A DNA stretch of 64,000 nt, taken from the NCBI GenBank assembly GCA_035533755.1, contig DATLTC010000009.1, positions 62,001-126,000 on the forward strand, given 5' to 3'. Both the position numbers and the translations under genes were made by a program. This document shows positions 38,046-46,763 of the stretch, one piece after another. The DNA is from Gemmatimonadaceae bacterium (GTDB lineage: Bacteria > Gemmatimonadota > Gemmatimonadetes > Gemmatimonadales > Gemmatimonadaceae). Each line of letters begins with the position of its first letter. Within the stretch, counting starts at the first letter, position 1. The notes beneath the pieces were generated by a model that ran no database searches, was not told where the DNA came from, and saw only the letters and a list, made by a program, of their open reading frames with translations.

Positions 38046-39307
38046 CGTCGGCCTTCCCGCGCGTCGAGGGGGCGCTCCACTGCGAGGGCGTACCCCTGGC
38101 GCAGATCGCCGCGACCGCGGGCACCCCGGCCTTCGTCTATAGCGCGGCGCTCATTCGCGAGCGCTACCGCGCCCTCGACGCCGTGCTGTCCCCGGTGGCG
38201 CACCGGGTGCACTACACGCTCAAGGCCAACTCCAATCGTGCCGTGCTCCGGCTACTGCGCGAGTTGGGGTGCGGCGTGGACGTGGTCTCGGGCGGCGAAC
38301 TGCACCGCGCCCGGCTGGCCGGGTTCGCGGGACGCGACATCATCTTCGGCGGCGTGGGCAAGACCGACGACGAGCTGCGCGAGGCGCTGCTCGCCGACGT
38401 GCTGCTGCTCAACGTCGAGTCCGAAGCCGAGGTGCGCTCGATCAGCCGCATCGCCGTCCAGCTGGGGGTCGACGCGCGGGTGTCGCTGCGCGTGAACCCC
38501 GAGGTAACGGTGGACGCGGCCCACGCCTACATCAAGACCGGGGAGCGGGGCCACAAGTTCGGCATTCCGTTCGATGACGCGCTGCACGTGGCCCGCGTCG
38601 CGGCCGGACTGCCCCGCGTGACCCTGCTCGGCCTCGACATGCACCTGGGCTCGATGCTGGCCCGCGTGGAACCGTATCGCCGCGGCGCCGAGCGCCTGGC
38701 CCAACTGTGCGGGGAGATCCGGGCCGCCGGCATCGCCACGCTCCGCCACCTCGACGTGGGCGGCGGCTTGAGCGTCCGCTATGCCGACGAGACGCCGCTC
38801 GATCTCGACGAGTTCGCCGACGCCGTGCTGCCGGTGGCGCAGGCCGCCGGCCTCGATCTGCTCATCGAGCCCGGCCGGTTCATCGTCGGCAATGCCGGGG
38901 TGCTGCTCACCCGCGTGCTCTATCGCAAGCACAGCGGCGGCAAGGAGTACGCGATCGCCGACGCCGGGATGACCGAGCTGCTGCGGCCGTCATATTATAA
39001 CGCATATCATCGGGTCGAGGCCGTGCACCAGCCGGCAGGGCAGGCGGTGCTGAACGTGGTGGGGCCGGTGTGCGAATCGGGCGACTTCCTGGCGCTCGAT
39101 CGCGCGATGGACGATCCGGCGGCCGGCGACCTGCTGGCGGTGTTCGACGCCGGGGCCTACGGCTATGTGATGGCGTCCAACTACAACAGCCGCCGCCGCG
39201 CCGCCGAGGTCCTGGTGGACGGCGATCGCTACGCGGTGGTGACGGAGCGCGAGACGTACGACGATATGGTGCGACGCGAGGTTGACCAACCCGACTGGAG
39301 GCAGTGA
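38027..39307 (+). CDS. lysA: Diaminopimelate decarboxylase
   Basis: Final step of lysine synthesis from meso-diaminopimelate. 426 residues: PLP lysine in HYTLKANSNRAVL, GCGVDVVSGGEL, HLGSM, HLDVGGGLSVRY, EPGRFIVGNAG and the catalytic CESGDF. ATG 38027 lies within the proS 3' end; no better start is seen downstream before the conserved core. The stop overlaps the following ATG (TGATG). Confidence 0.93.
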   Translation: MGQGVLTSAFPRVEGALHCEGVPLAQIAATAGTPAFVYSAALIRERYRALDAVLSPVAHRVHYTLKANSNRAVLRLLRELGCGVDVVSGGELHRARLAGFAGRDIIFGGVGKTDDELREALLADVLLLNVESEAEVRSISRIAVQLGVDARVSLRVNPEVTVDAAHAYIKTGERGHKFGIPFDDALHVARVAAGLPRVTLLGLDMHLGSMLARVEPYRRGAERLAQLCGEIRAAGIATLRHLDVGGGLSVRYADETPLDLDEFADAVLPVAQAAGLDLLIEPGRFIVGNAGVLLTRVLYRKHSGGKEYAIADAGMTELLRPSYYNAYHRVEAVHQPAGQAVLNVVGPVCESGDFLALDRAMDDPAAGDLLAVFDAGAYGYVMASNYNSRRRAAEVLVDGDRYAVVTERETYDDMVRREVDQPDWRQ

Positions 39308-39816
39308 TGCGCGTGGGCGTGATGTCGGACTCGCATGACCGGGTGCCCGCCGTGGCCGAGTTGCTGCGCCAGATGGCCGAGGCCGGAGTGACGATGGTCT
39401 TCCACGCCGGCGACTTCTGCTCGCCGTTCGTGCTCAAGCCGTTCGAGGACGCCCACATGACGCTGGCCGGCGTGTTCGGCCGCAACGACGGTGACCCCGA
39501 AGGCCTGAGCACGCGGGCCGGCGCCGGCATCGGCCTCGAACTGTTCGAGTCGCCGCACAGTTTCGACGTCGGCGGCGAGCGGATCCTCATCGTCCACGAC
39601 ATCGGCGACGTACAGAAGCGGTCGCTGGAGGCGCATACGATCGTGATCCATGGCGCCACCCACCAGCAGGAGATGAAGACCAGGGGCAGCACCCTGATCC
39701 TCAACCCCGGCGAGGCGTGCGGCTGGCTGCACGGCACGCCGCAGGCCGCGATCCTCGACCTCGATAGCAAGAACGTAGAATTTCTCACCCTCGATCCGGC
39801 GCAGTGGAATCGCTGA
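39307..39816 (+). CDS. YfcE/MJ0936-family metallophosphodiesterase
   Basis: 169 residues of the small calcineurin-like phosphoesterase family. Metal ligands are visible: MSDSHDR (DxH), FHAGDF (GD), FGRNDGD (GNxD-like), VHDIGD and HGATHQQE (GHTH-like, here GATH). GGAGG at 39297-39301 sits 5 bases before ATG 39307, favouring it over the adjacent GTG. Substrate unknown; family members cleave phosphodiesters in vitro. Confidence 0.85.
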   Translation: MRVGVMSDSHDRVPAVAELLRQMAEAGVTMVFHAGDFCSPFVLKPFEDAHMTLAGVFGRNDGDPEGLSTRAGAGIGLELFESPHSFDVGGERILIVHDIGDVQKRSLEAHTIVIHGATHQQEMKTRGSTLILNPGEACGWLHGTPQAAILDLDSKNVEFLTLDPAQWNR

Positions 39817-39853
39817 CCGCGCCACCGCCTCCATCGTCTCACCACCCGCTGCC

Positions 39854-41398
39854 GTGCCCTCTCGCATCCTGATCATCGATTACGGGTCGCAATACACGCA
39901 ACTCATCGCGCGCCGCGTGCGCGAGGCCCGCGTCTATTCGGAGATTCACCCGCCCACGCGCAGCGTGCAGTGGATCCGCGACTGGCGCCCCACGGGGATC
40001 ATCCTCAGCGGCGGCCCCAACTCGGTGTACGACGAGGGAGCGCCGACGGTGGACCCCGCCGTGCTCGACATCGCCCCCGTGCTCGGCGTCTGCTACGGCA
40101 TGAACCTGATCGTCCACCGGTTGGGGGGCGACGTCTCCCGCGCCGCCCACCGCGAGTACGGCCGGGCCGAAGTGTCGGTGTCGGCCGACGACACCCTGTT
40201 CCGGGGTTTCGCTCCCGACGAATCCTTCGCCGCCTGGATGAGCCACGGCGATCAGGTCCGCACGCTGCCGGTCGGGTTCCGGGCCATTGCCCACACGTCC
40301 AACTCGCCGATCGCCGCCTATCGGCACGAGACGCGGCCGCTGTTCGGCGTCCAGTTTCACCCCGAGGTGGCTCACACCACCCGTGGCACCGAGATCATCG
40401 CCAACTTCCTGTTCCAGGTGTGCCATGCTGATCCGTCGTGGACGCCGGGCGCGTTCATCGACGAGGAAGTGGCGAAGATCCGGGCGCTCGTGGGCGACAA
40501 GCGCGTCATCTGCGGGCTCTCGGGCGGCGTCGATTCCGCCGTCGCCGCGACGCTGGTGCATCGCGCCATCGGGGACCAGCTCACCTGCGTCTTCGTGGAT
40601 ACCGGCCTGCTCCGCGCGCACGAGCGCGACCAGGTGGAGCGCACCTTCCGCGCCCACCTCGGCATCCAGCTCGTGACCGTCGACGCGGCCCGCCGGTTCC
40701 TCGACGCCCTCCGCGACGTGGAAGACCCCGAGCGCAAGCGGACGATCATCGGACACACGTTCATCGACGTGTTCGAGGACGCCACCGAGGCCAGCGCGCG
40801 CGGCGCCGAATTCCTGGTCCAGGGCACGCTGTACCCGGACGTCATCGAGTCGTCGTCGCCCACCGGCGGTGCGTCGGTCACGATCAAGACCCACCACAAC
40901 GTGGGCGGGCTCCGGCCCGACATGAAATTCAAGCTCATCGAGCCGCTGCGCGAACTGTTCAAGGACGAGGTGCGCAATGTGGGCCGCGAGCTCGGGCTGC
41001 CGGAGGAGATGGTGGGGCGTCACCCGTTCCCCGGGCCCGGCCTCGCCATCCGCGTGCTCGGCGCCGTCACCGACCCGGCGCTCGAGGTCCTGCGCAAAGC
41101 CGATACGATCTACCTGGAAGAGATCCGCGCCGCGGGACTCTACGACGAGATCTGGCAGGCATTCGCCGTGCTGCTGCCCATTCGCAGCGTGGGCGTGATG
41201 GGCGACTTCCGTACCTACGAGAACGTGGTGGCGCTGCGCGCCGTAACCAGCACCGACGGGATGACCGCCGACTGGTTTCCCTTCCCGCACGACGTGATGG
41301 GGCGCATCTCCAACCGCATCATCAACGAAGTGCGCGGCGTGAATCGCGTGACGTACGACGTCAGCTCCAAGCCGCCGGCCACCATCGAATGGGAGTGA
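39854..41398 (+). CDS. guaA: GMP synthase (glutamine-hydrolysing)
   Basis: Converts XMP to GMP. 514 residues: N-terminal class I amidotransferase domain with the nucleophile C80 in GVCYGMN and the His/Glu pair in [11 protein letters not shown], then the ATP pyrophosphatase P-loop [14 protein letters not shown] and C-terminal dimerisation domain ending PPATIEWE. The residue four after the nucleophile is Asn84 where GxCxGxQ enzymes have Gln. Start GTG 39854. Confidence 0.96.
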   Translation: MPSRILIIDYGSQYTQLIARRVREARVYSEIHPPTRSVQWIRDWRPTGIILSGGPNSVYDEGAPTVDPAVLDIAPVLGVCYGMNLIVHRLGGDVSRAAHREYGRAEVSVSADDTLFRGFAPDESFAAWMSHGDQVRTLPVGFRAIAHTSNSPIAAYRHETRPLFGVQFHPEVAHTTRGTEIIANFLFQVCHADPSWTPGAFIDEEVAKIRALVGDKRVICGLSGGVDSAVAATLVHRAIGDQLTCVFVDTGLLRAHERDQVERTFRAHLGIQLVTVDAARRFLDALRDVEDPERKRTIIGHTFIDVFEDATEASARGAEFLVQGTLYPDVIESSSPTGGASVTIKTHHNVGGLRPDMKFKLIEPLRELFKDEVRNVGRELGLPEEMVGRHPFPGPGLAIRVLGAVTDPALEVLRKADTIYLEEIRAAGLYDEIWQAFAVLLPIRSVGVMGDFRTYENVVALRAVTSTDGMTADWFPFPHDVMGRISNRIINEVRGVNRVTYDVSSKPPATIEWE

Positions 41399-41411
41399 GA
41401 GGGCGGGGGCG

Positions 41412-42155
41412 ATGAGCGCGGCGGAGGCGGCCGGCCGGCCCCGCCTTGTCGCCACCCTGCGCGCGCTGGTGGCGCATCCCGGGGCGCTCACCCGGTCCCG
41501 GTTGGATGGCCGGAGCCAGCGCTACGTGCCGCTCACCACGTTGCTGGTGTCGTGCGCGGCCGCATTCTTCGTCCTCACCACGGTGCTGTCGCATCGGCCC
41601 ACGAACGACGCCGCTGCCAAGTCCTGCGCGACGGCGCCCGGGGGCGACGGCGGTCTGGACTCAGCACTGGGCCCGTTGCTCGGACTCGCCGCGGATCAAC
41701 CGGCCGCCGCGCCCGCCTCGCCGGCCGAGTTCTGGCTCCTGCACGCCGTCGAGCAGCTGCTCTGCGATCCCCAGCGGTTCACGTATGCCCTCGGCCTGGC
41801 CGTGCCGATCGCATTCCTGGTGCTGATCCCCGCGTTCGCCGGGCTCATGCACCTCGCTTTCCGGCGCGAGCTGCCCGGCTACGCCGGTCACTGGACGTAC
41901 GCGGTGGAATCGCACGCCGCGCTCTTCCTGGTGCTCTCCGCGCTCGCGGTGGTGAGCGCGTTGGGCTCGTCGTTCCTCAGCTTCTTCGCGTCGCTGGGCG
42001 GACTGGTGTACACCACCTGGAATCTGCACGCGGGCGTGCAGACGACGTACCGCGTGACCTCGCGGACCGCCACGTGGAGGACGACGCTGGTGGGCGTGGC
42101 CTACGCGCTGCTGCTCGTCGCCGCCGTTGGCGTGACCCTGTGGATCCTGCTCTAG
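41412..42155 (+). CDS. DUF3667-like membrane protein
   Basis: 247 residues with four to five predicted membrane helices. The N-terminal HPGALTRSRLDGRSQRYVPL stretch followed by a membrane helix resembles DUF3667/YppG-like proteins, whose function is unknown. It begins 13 bases after guaA and converges with ptsN. A short Ala/Asp-rich periplasmic loop lies between helices one and two. Confidence 0.55.
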   Translation: MSAAEAAGRPRLVATLRALVAHPGALTRSRLDGRSQRYVPLTTLLVSCAAAFFVLTTVLSHRPTNDAAAKSCATAPGGDGGLDSALGPLLGLAADQPAAAPASPAEFWLLHAVEQLLCDPQRFTYALGLAVPIAFLVLIPAFAGLMHLAFRRELPGYAGHWTYAVESHAALFLVLSALAVVSALGSSFLSFFASLGGLVYTTWNLHAGVQTTYRVTSRTATWRTTLVGVAYALLLVAAVGVTLWILL

Positions 42156-42172
42156 GCGTTCCGCGGGACGCC
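42155..42172. terminator. Small GC hairpin between convergent genes
   Basis: GGCGTTC and GGACGCC can pair around a 4-base loop directly between the two stop codons. It lacks a U-tract, so termination is doubtful. Confidence 0.25.
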
Positions 42173-42179
42173 GCCCAGT

Positions 42180-42632
42180 CTAGACGCCTTTCTCTTCCAA
42201 CAGCGCGAGGAACTGCTTGGGCTCGGTGAGTTCGAGCAGGCGGCCCGGCACGTCGGGCTCCTTGCTGAACTGCGCGATCTTGCCGAGCACGGGCAGGTAC
42301 TGATTGGACACCTCGAGCGGCGGTGCGACGATCAGGAAGAAGAAGTTCACCGGCTTCTCGTCGATCGCCTTGAAGTCGACGCCGCCCTTCTTGCGGCCGA
42401 ACGCCACGCGGAGCTTGCTGACCACCAGCGACCGGCAGTGCGGAATGGCGATCCCGCGTCCGATGCCGGTGGACCCCAGGTTCTCGCGCCGCTTGAGCAT
42501 CTTGAACAGCATGCCCTCGGACTTCTCGTCGAGCTTGAGCAAACCGATCAGCTCCTTGAGGACATCGTCCTTCGTCGTGCCCTCGATCTCGAGCTTGACC
42601 GCGTCTTCGCTGAAAAATTCGCGCAGTTCCAT
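42180..42632 (-). CDS. ptsN: PTS nitrogen-type EIIA protein
   Basis: 150-residue EIIA of the fructose/mannitol superfamily, with the phospho-accepting histidine in GRGIAIPHCRS. Such stand-alone EIIA-Ntr proteins regulate transport and stress responses rather than moving sugar. No EIIB/EIIC, NPr or EI-Ntr gene is nearby. It is divergent from dusB. Its leader contains a CGGCGCC-TGGT-GGCGCCG hairpin (42663-42680). Confidence 0.87.
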   Translation of the reverse strand: MELREFFSEDAVKLEIEGTTKDDVLKELIGLLKLDEKSEGMLFKMLKRRENLGSTGIGRGIAIPHCRSLVVSKLRVAFGRKKGGVDFKAIDEKPVNFFFLIVAPPLEVSNQYLPVLGKIAQFSKEPDVPGRLLELTEPKQFLALLEEKGV

Positions 42633-42746
42633 CGAATCCCATCCCCAAACATGTAGATGCCGCGGCGCCTGGTGGCGCCGATTGTTGACGCAAGACGTGA
42701 ACTGGCGAAGTTAACGAAGTCGGCCAAGTCGTGTCAAATTGTGGCG

Positions 42747-42775
42747 TTGCAGGCTTTTCCGGCCGCCGTTAGCTT
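42747..42775 (+). promoter_or_regulatory. Candidate dusB promoter
   Basis: TTGCAG (42747-42752), 17-base spacer, TAGCTT (42770-42775). The -10 ends seven bases before ATG 42783, so the start site of transcription should fall on or beside the ATG. No ribosome binding site is present. Confidence 0.5.
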
Positions 42776-42782
42776 GCTTCGG

Positions 42783-43814
42783 ATGCCCTTCCCGTTCCCG
42801 CTCCGCGCCTCCGTTCCCCTGTACCTGGCCCCCATGGCCGGGGTCTCGGAATCGCCCTTCCGGCGCCTCTGCCGGCGGTTTGGCGCGGACGTCGTGGTCA
42901 CGGAATTCCTGTCCGCCGAAGGGATCCGGCGCGAGAACCCCGCCACCATCAACAAGCTGCGATTCGGCCCTGACGAGCGCCCCATCGGCGTCCAGATCTT
43001 CGGCGCCGATCCGGCCGCGATGGCCGAGGCCGCCGGGCTCGTGACCGACGTGTTCCAGCCCGACTTCGTGGACATCAACTTCGGATGCCCGGTCAAGAAG
43101 GTCGTGCGGCGCAACGGCGGTTCCGGGTGCCTCAAGGACCTGAGCCTGGTCGAGGCGGTGATCCGCGCGGTGGCAGCCAGCACGCACCTGCCGGTGACCT
43201 GCAAGATCCGCAGCGGCTGGAACGAGGAGATGCGCAACCCGGTGGAGATCGCGCTGCGGTGCCAGGACGCCGGGGCCCGCGTGCTCGCCATCCATCCGCG
43301 CACCCGGACGCAGATGTACTCCGGCGCCGCGCACTGGGACGAGATCGCCGCGGTGGTCGAGGCGCTGGACATTCCGGTGCTCGGCAATGGCGACATCAAG
43401 ACGGCCGACGACGCGGCGCGCATGCACCACCAGACGGGATGCGCCGGCGTCATGATCGCGCGCGGCTCGTTCGGGCAGCCGTGGATCTTCGACCAGGCGC
43501 GCGACCTGCTCGACGGGCGCCCGATGCGTCCGGCGCCGTCGGTGGAGGCCCGGTTCCGCGTGGCAGCGGAGCACGCGCGCATGGCCGCGGACTACGAGCC
43601 CGACCGGCGCGGCGCCGCCATCGAGTTCCGCAAACACCTGGGCTGGTACGTGCGCGGGCTGCCCGGATCGGCCGATCTGCGACGCGCGCTCCATGCGGTC
43701 ACGTCGCTCCACGAGGTCGAGGGCATCTTCGCCGAGTACCTGTTGGCCCGCGAACGCGGACTGATCGTCGATTCAGCGCCGGATCCGGAGTCGATGGAGA
43801 GCGTCGGCGCATGA
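42783..43814 (+). CDS. dusB: tRNA-dihydrouridine synthase
   Basis: FMN-dependent reduction of uridines in tRNA. 343 residues of the TIM-barrel Dus family: LAPMAGVSESPFR, the catalytic cysteine in DINFGCPVKKVVRRNGG, TCKIRSGWNE, AIHPRTRTQMYSG, GNGDIKTADDA and GCAGVMIARGSFGQPWIF. ATG 42783 is immediately after a promoter-like element. Overlaps larB by 4 bases. Confidence 0.93.
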   Translation: MPFPFPLRASVPLYLAPMAGVSESPFRRLCRRFGADVVVTEFLSAEGIRRENPATINKLRFGPDERPIGVQIFGADPAAMAEAAGLVTDVFQPDFVDINFGCPVKKVVRRNGGSGCLKDLSLVEAVIRAVAASTHLPVTCKIRSGWNEEMRNPVEIALRCQDAGARVLAIHPRTRTQMYSGAAHWDEIAAVVEALDIPVLGNGDIKTADDAARMHHQTGCAGVMIARGSFGQPWIFDQARDLLDGRPMRPAPSVEARFRVAAEHARMAADYEPDRRGAAIEFRKHLGWYVRGLPGSADLRRALHAVTSLHEVEGIFAEYLLARERGLIVDSAPDPESMESVGA

Positions 43815-44560
43815 GACGCGAGCGTGTCCGGGATCTGCTCGCCCGGGTCGCGGACGGCACGCTCGATGTGGACCAGGTCATCGACGCGCTTTCGTTCGAG
43901 CCGTTCGAGAGTCTCGGACACACCACCATCGACCACCACCGCTCCCTGCGGCAGGGCTACCCCGAGGTGATCTTCGGAGCCGGCAAGACGCCGGAACAGA
44001 TCGTCGAGATCGCCGAGCGGATCGCCAGCCACGGCGACGGGCTGCTGGTGACGCGGGTGAGCGCCGACGCCGCCGAAGCGCTCACCCGGCGGTTCCCGTC
44101 GCTCGTCTGCCACCCGGTGGCGCGAACGGCCTACCTGGCCGGCAACGAACCGCCGCCCGCGGGACGCGGCCCGGTCTGCATCGTGACCGCGGGCACGAGC
44201 GACCTCCCGGTGGCCGAAGAAGCAGCCGTGACGGCGGCGGCCCTCGGGAACGCCGTGGTCCGCGTCACCGACGTGGGCGTGGCGGGGTTGCACCGTCTGC
44301 TTGCCCGGCGCGACGAGCTGCTCTCGGCCGCGGTCATCATCGTCGTCGCCGGGATGGACGGCGCGCTGCCGTCCGTGGTGGGCGGCATGGTGAGCGGTCC
44401 GGTGATCGCCGTCCCGACGAGCATCGGGTACGGAGCGGCGTTCGGCGGCATCGCGCCCCTTCTAACTATGCTCAACAGCTGTGCAGCGGGCGTGACGGTA
44501 GTTAACATCGACAACGGGTTCGGCGCGGCCGTGGCGGCCAGCCGGATCACCCACGACTGA
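43811..44560 (+). CDS. larB: Nickel-pincer cofactor synthesis carboxylase/hydrolase LarB
   Basis: LarB carboxylates and hydrolyses nicotinic acid adenine dinucleotide to start the nickel-pincer nucleotide. 249 residues with the PurE-like C-terminal half: TAGTSDLPVAEEA, GVAGLHRL, VVAGMDGALPSVVGGMV and PTSIGYGAAFGGIAPLL. The N terminus FEPFESLGHTTIDHHRSLRQ with FGAGKT is characteristic. larC and larE are not in this window. ATG 43811 overlaps dusB. Confidence 0.9.
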   Translation: MRRERVRDLLARVADGTLDVDQVIDALSFEPFESLGHTTIDHHRSLRQGYPEVIFGAGKTPEQIVEIAERIASHGDGLLVTRVSADAAEALTRRFPSLVCHPVARTAYLAGNEPPPAGRGPVCIVTAGTSDLPVAEEAAVTAAALGNAVVRVTDVGVAGLHRLLARRDELLSAAVIIVVAGMDGALPSVVGGMVSGPVIAVPTSIGYGAAFGGIAPLLTMLNSCAAGVTVVNIDNGFGAAVAASRITHD

Positions 44561-44588
44561 ATTCGTCCTTCTTCTGTCCGGTCCGGAC

Positions 44589-46268
44589 ATGACGACTGCG
44601 GAATGGATCGCGCTGGCTGGGGCTGGCGTGGCGCTCGCACTGAGCGCCACGCAGTACGCGCGCGGCCGCCGCAGGTCCGTGCGGAGTTCGTCGGAGCCGC
44701 CCGCTCCTCCGGTCGCGCCCATGCAGGTGGGATCGCTGCTCAACGCGGCGGCCCGCCACCGCCGCCAGACGTCGCCCACCGCGCCCATCTCGGATCTCCG
44801 GAGCGGGGTGGAGGCGAGCCACGACGAGCAGGAATTCGTGGCCGACGCCGCGCACCTGGTGGAGCAGCTGGTGGACATCCGCGATGCCTGCGGCGCCGAA
44901 GAGGCCGTGCTCTGGCGATGGGATGAATCCCGGGACCGGCTGACGCCCGCCGCGTGGTCCACCTCCGGCAGCAGCCGCCCCCAGCATTTTCTGAAGGAGG
45001 AGTGGGGCCCGCTCGCGCGGTGGGCGGCCGAAGGGCGCATGGTGGTCATGGATAGCGCGGACGACGAGATCACGCCGCCGAAGTTCGCGGCGGCTCCGGT
45101 GCTCGAGGACACGCTCCTCGCAGGCGTGCTCACGGTTGGCCATGCCGGCGGGATGGCCATCTCGAGGCAGCGGGTGAAGCAGTGGCTGCCACGCTACGCG
45201 AGCCAGGTGGTGCGGGTGCTGTCGCTGAGCGAGGCGCGGCGGGAGTACGCGCGCCAGATGCGCCAGAGCCGCGCCCTGCTCGCCGCCGTGCGCCAGATCC
45301 AGACCAACAAGACCCACGATTCGCTGGCCGCCTCGATCTGCGAGACCGCCCTCGAGGTGTCGTCGGCGAGCGCGGCCGCCCTGGTCCGGTGGAGGCCCGA
45401 AAAGGAGAAGGGCGCCGTCCGCCATACCACCCCGGGATTCCGGCAGAGCGCCCCGTTCGCCCTCGACCCCGGCACGCTCGTGGCCAATGCGTGCCACAAC
45501 GGGCTGACCCTGTTCGTCGAAGACACCGAGCGGATGGATGCGGGTGTGTCGCTGTTCACCGCCGGCGATCATGGGTGGCACAAGGGCTCGCTGGGCATCG
45601 TTCCCCTGTCGCGCGACGATCGCGTGATCGGGGCGATCGTCGTGGCCTCCCTCGAGTCGGGCCGCATCACCCAGGACGAGGTGCGCAACCTGGGCGTGCT
45701 GGGCGCCGTGGCGGCGGGCTCGCTGGAGATCGTCTGGGAGATCGACGAGGTGACCAAGCGGGCCAGCACCGACGCCCTCACCGGTCTGGTGAACCGTCGG
45801 GCATTCGACGAACACCTGAAGCGGCTGCTCAACGAGACCGACCGCTTCGGGCAGCCCCTGGCCCTGATCCTGGCCGATATCGATCATTTCAAGCGGATCA
45901 ACGACACCTGGGGGCACGAGGCGGGAGACGAGGTCCTGCGCCGGGTGGCCAGGAAGCTCACCGAGGGGGTGCGGAACGTGGACGTCTGCGCCCGGTATGG
46001 CGGGGAGGAGATCGCCATCCTGCTCCCTCAGACCTCGGTGGCCGGGGCGGCAGACCTGGCCGATAGGCTGCGGCACGCCGTGGGTGCCAAGCCGATCAAG
46101 TTCAAAGGGGAGGAGATCCCGGTCACGCTATCGTTCGGCGTGGCGTCCTATCCCGACGCCGTAGCGCTGCGTGAAGGGCTGTTCCGGGCGGCCGACCGGT
46201 CGCTCTACGAGGCCAAGGAGGCGGGCAGAAACTGCGTCAGGGCAGTTGGCATATCGCCAACTGTGTGA
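44589..46268 (+). CDS. GAF-GGDEF diguanylate cyclase
   Basis: Makes cyclic di-GMP. 559 residues: an N-terminal membrane helix (about residues 5-22), two GAF-like sensory regions (about 75-220 and 240-380), and a C-terminal GGDEF domain with DALTGLVNRRAFDE, LADIDHFKRINDTWGHEAGD and the active GGEEI at residues 471-475. The inhibitory I-site RNVD lies five residues before GGEEI, so product feedback is likely. Active-site residues are intact. No neighbour suggests the signal. Confidence 0.92.
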   Translation: MTTAEWIALAGAGVALALSATQYARGRRRSVRSSSEPPAPPVAPMQVGSLLNAAARHRRQTSPTAPISDLRSGVEASHDEQEFVADAAHLVEQLVDIRDACGAEEAVLWRWDESRDRLTPAAWSTSGSSRPQHFLKEEWGPLARWAAEGRMVVMDSADDEITPPKFAAAPVLEDTLLAGVLTVGHAGGMAISRQRVKQWLPRYASQVVRVLSLSEARREYARQMRQSRALLAAVRQIQTNKTHDSLAASICETALEVSSASAAALVRWRPEKEKGAVRHTTPGFRQSAPFALDPGTLVANACHNGLTLFVEDTERMDAGVSLFTAGDHGWHKGSLGIVPLSRDDRVIGAIVVASLESGRITQDEVRNLGVLGAVAAGSLEIVWEIDEVTKRASTDALTGLVNRRAFDEHLKRLLNETDRFGQPLALILADIDHFKRINDTWGHEAGDEVLRRVARKLTEGVRNVDVCARYGGEEIAILLPQTSVAGAADLADRLRHAVGAKPIKFKGEEIPVTLSFGVASYPDAVALREGLFRAADRSLYEAKEAGRNCVRAVGISPTV

Positions 46269-46335
46269 TATATTTAGAGCGTATGACGTAAAGTTATGGT
46301 TTAGATACGGGCTTCTCGCCGGTAGCGGCATGACT

Positions 46336-46343
46336 TAGCTTTG
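46336..46343 (+). promoter_or_regulatory. Candidate ssrA promoter -10
   Basis: TAGCTTTG in an AT-rich stretch (46269-46352), ten bases before the mature tmRNA end. It has the TAnnTTTG form known from Bacteroidetes promoters. The -35 (TTCTCG at 17 bases) is weak. Confidence 0.4.
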
Positions 46344-46352
46344 CAGGTGTAG

Positions 46353-46705
46353 GGGGGCGACAGGCTTCGACGGGGTAAGTGAAGCTGTGGCCGCGTGCCC
46401 AGGTCCTCGGGCTCCTGGTAAAACACTCGGGAAACTTTTAACTGCCAACACCAACTTGGCCCTCGCTGCGTAACTTCGGTTATGCCGAGTGCTCCTGAGG
46501 AAGCCCTCCCGGGGCGGCTTCCGGAGTATCGCAAATCCGGGATGGTCAGCGGGTACGTCCTCGGCACGCTGACGAGATTCTAGAGGGCTCATCCGGCGGT
46601 GGGCGGTCCACCGGCCAGCCGTCGGAAACATCAATCGGTGGACTACGCACGTAGACGCTGTGGTGGATCTATTCTCGGACCGGGGTTCGATTCCCCGCGC
46701 CTCCA
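46353..46705 (+). ncRNA. ssrA: Transfer-messenger RNA (tmRNA)
   Basis: Rescues stalled ribosomes. The 5' end GGGGGCG (46353-46359) pairs with 3' CGCCTCC (46698-46704) as a tRNA-Ala-like acceptor with a G-U at position 3, followed by discriminator A46705; CCA is not encoded. The T arm contains GGTTCGATTCC. The resume frame at 46444-46473 reads GCC through TAA as ANTNLALAA. Length about 353 nt is typical of a one-piece tmRNA. SmpB is not in this window. Confidence 0.95.
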
Positions 46706-46713
46706 TGCTCGAA

Positions 46714-46750
46714 CGGACGGGCCGGCTCTCCAGCCGGCCCGTCCGCGTTT
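46714..46750 (+). terminator. Terminator of ssrA
   Basis: Perfect 14-bp stem CGGACGGGCCGGCT (46714-46727) with AGCCGGCCCGTCCG (46732-46745), loop CTCC, followed by CGTTT. The U run is short but the stem is very stable; it may serve both ssrA and the convergent flippase-like gene. Confidence 0.65.
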
Positions 46751-46763
46751 GGCCACTGCGCAG

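Noticed and set aside
42663-42680. GC palindrome between ptsN and dusB considered as a shared operator
   Set aside because: It is short and GC-rich in a GC-rich genome, and lies within the ptsN leader about 80 bases from the dusB promoter; no further support.
46335-46706. Short minus-strand frame over the tmRNA
   Set aside because: The region is explained by the tmRNA structure and tag; the frame has no start context or similarity.
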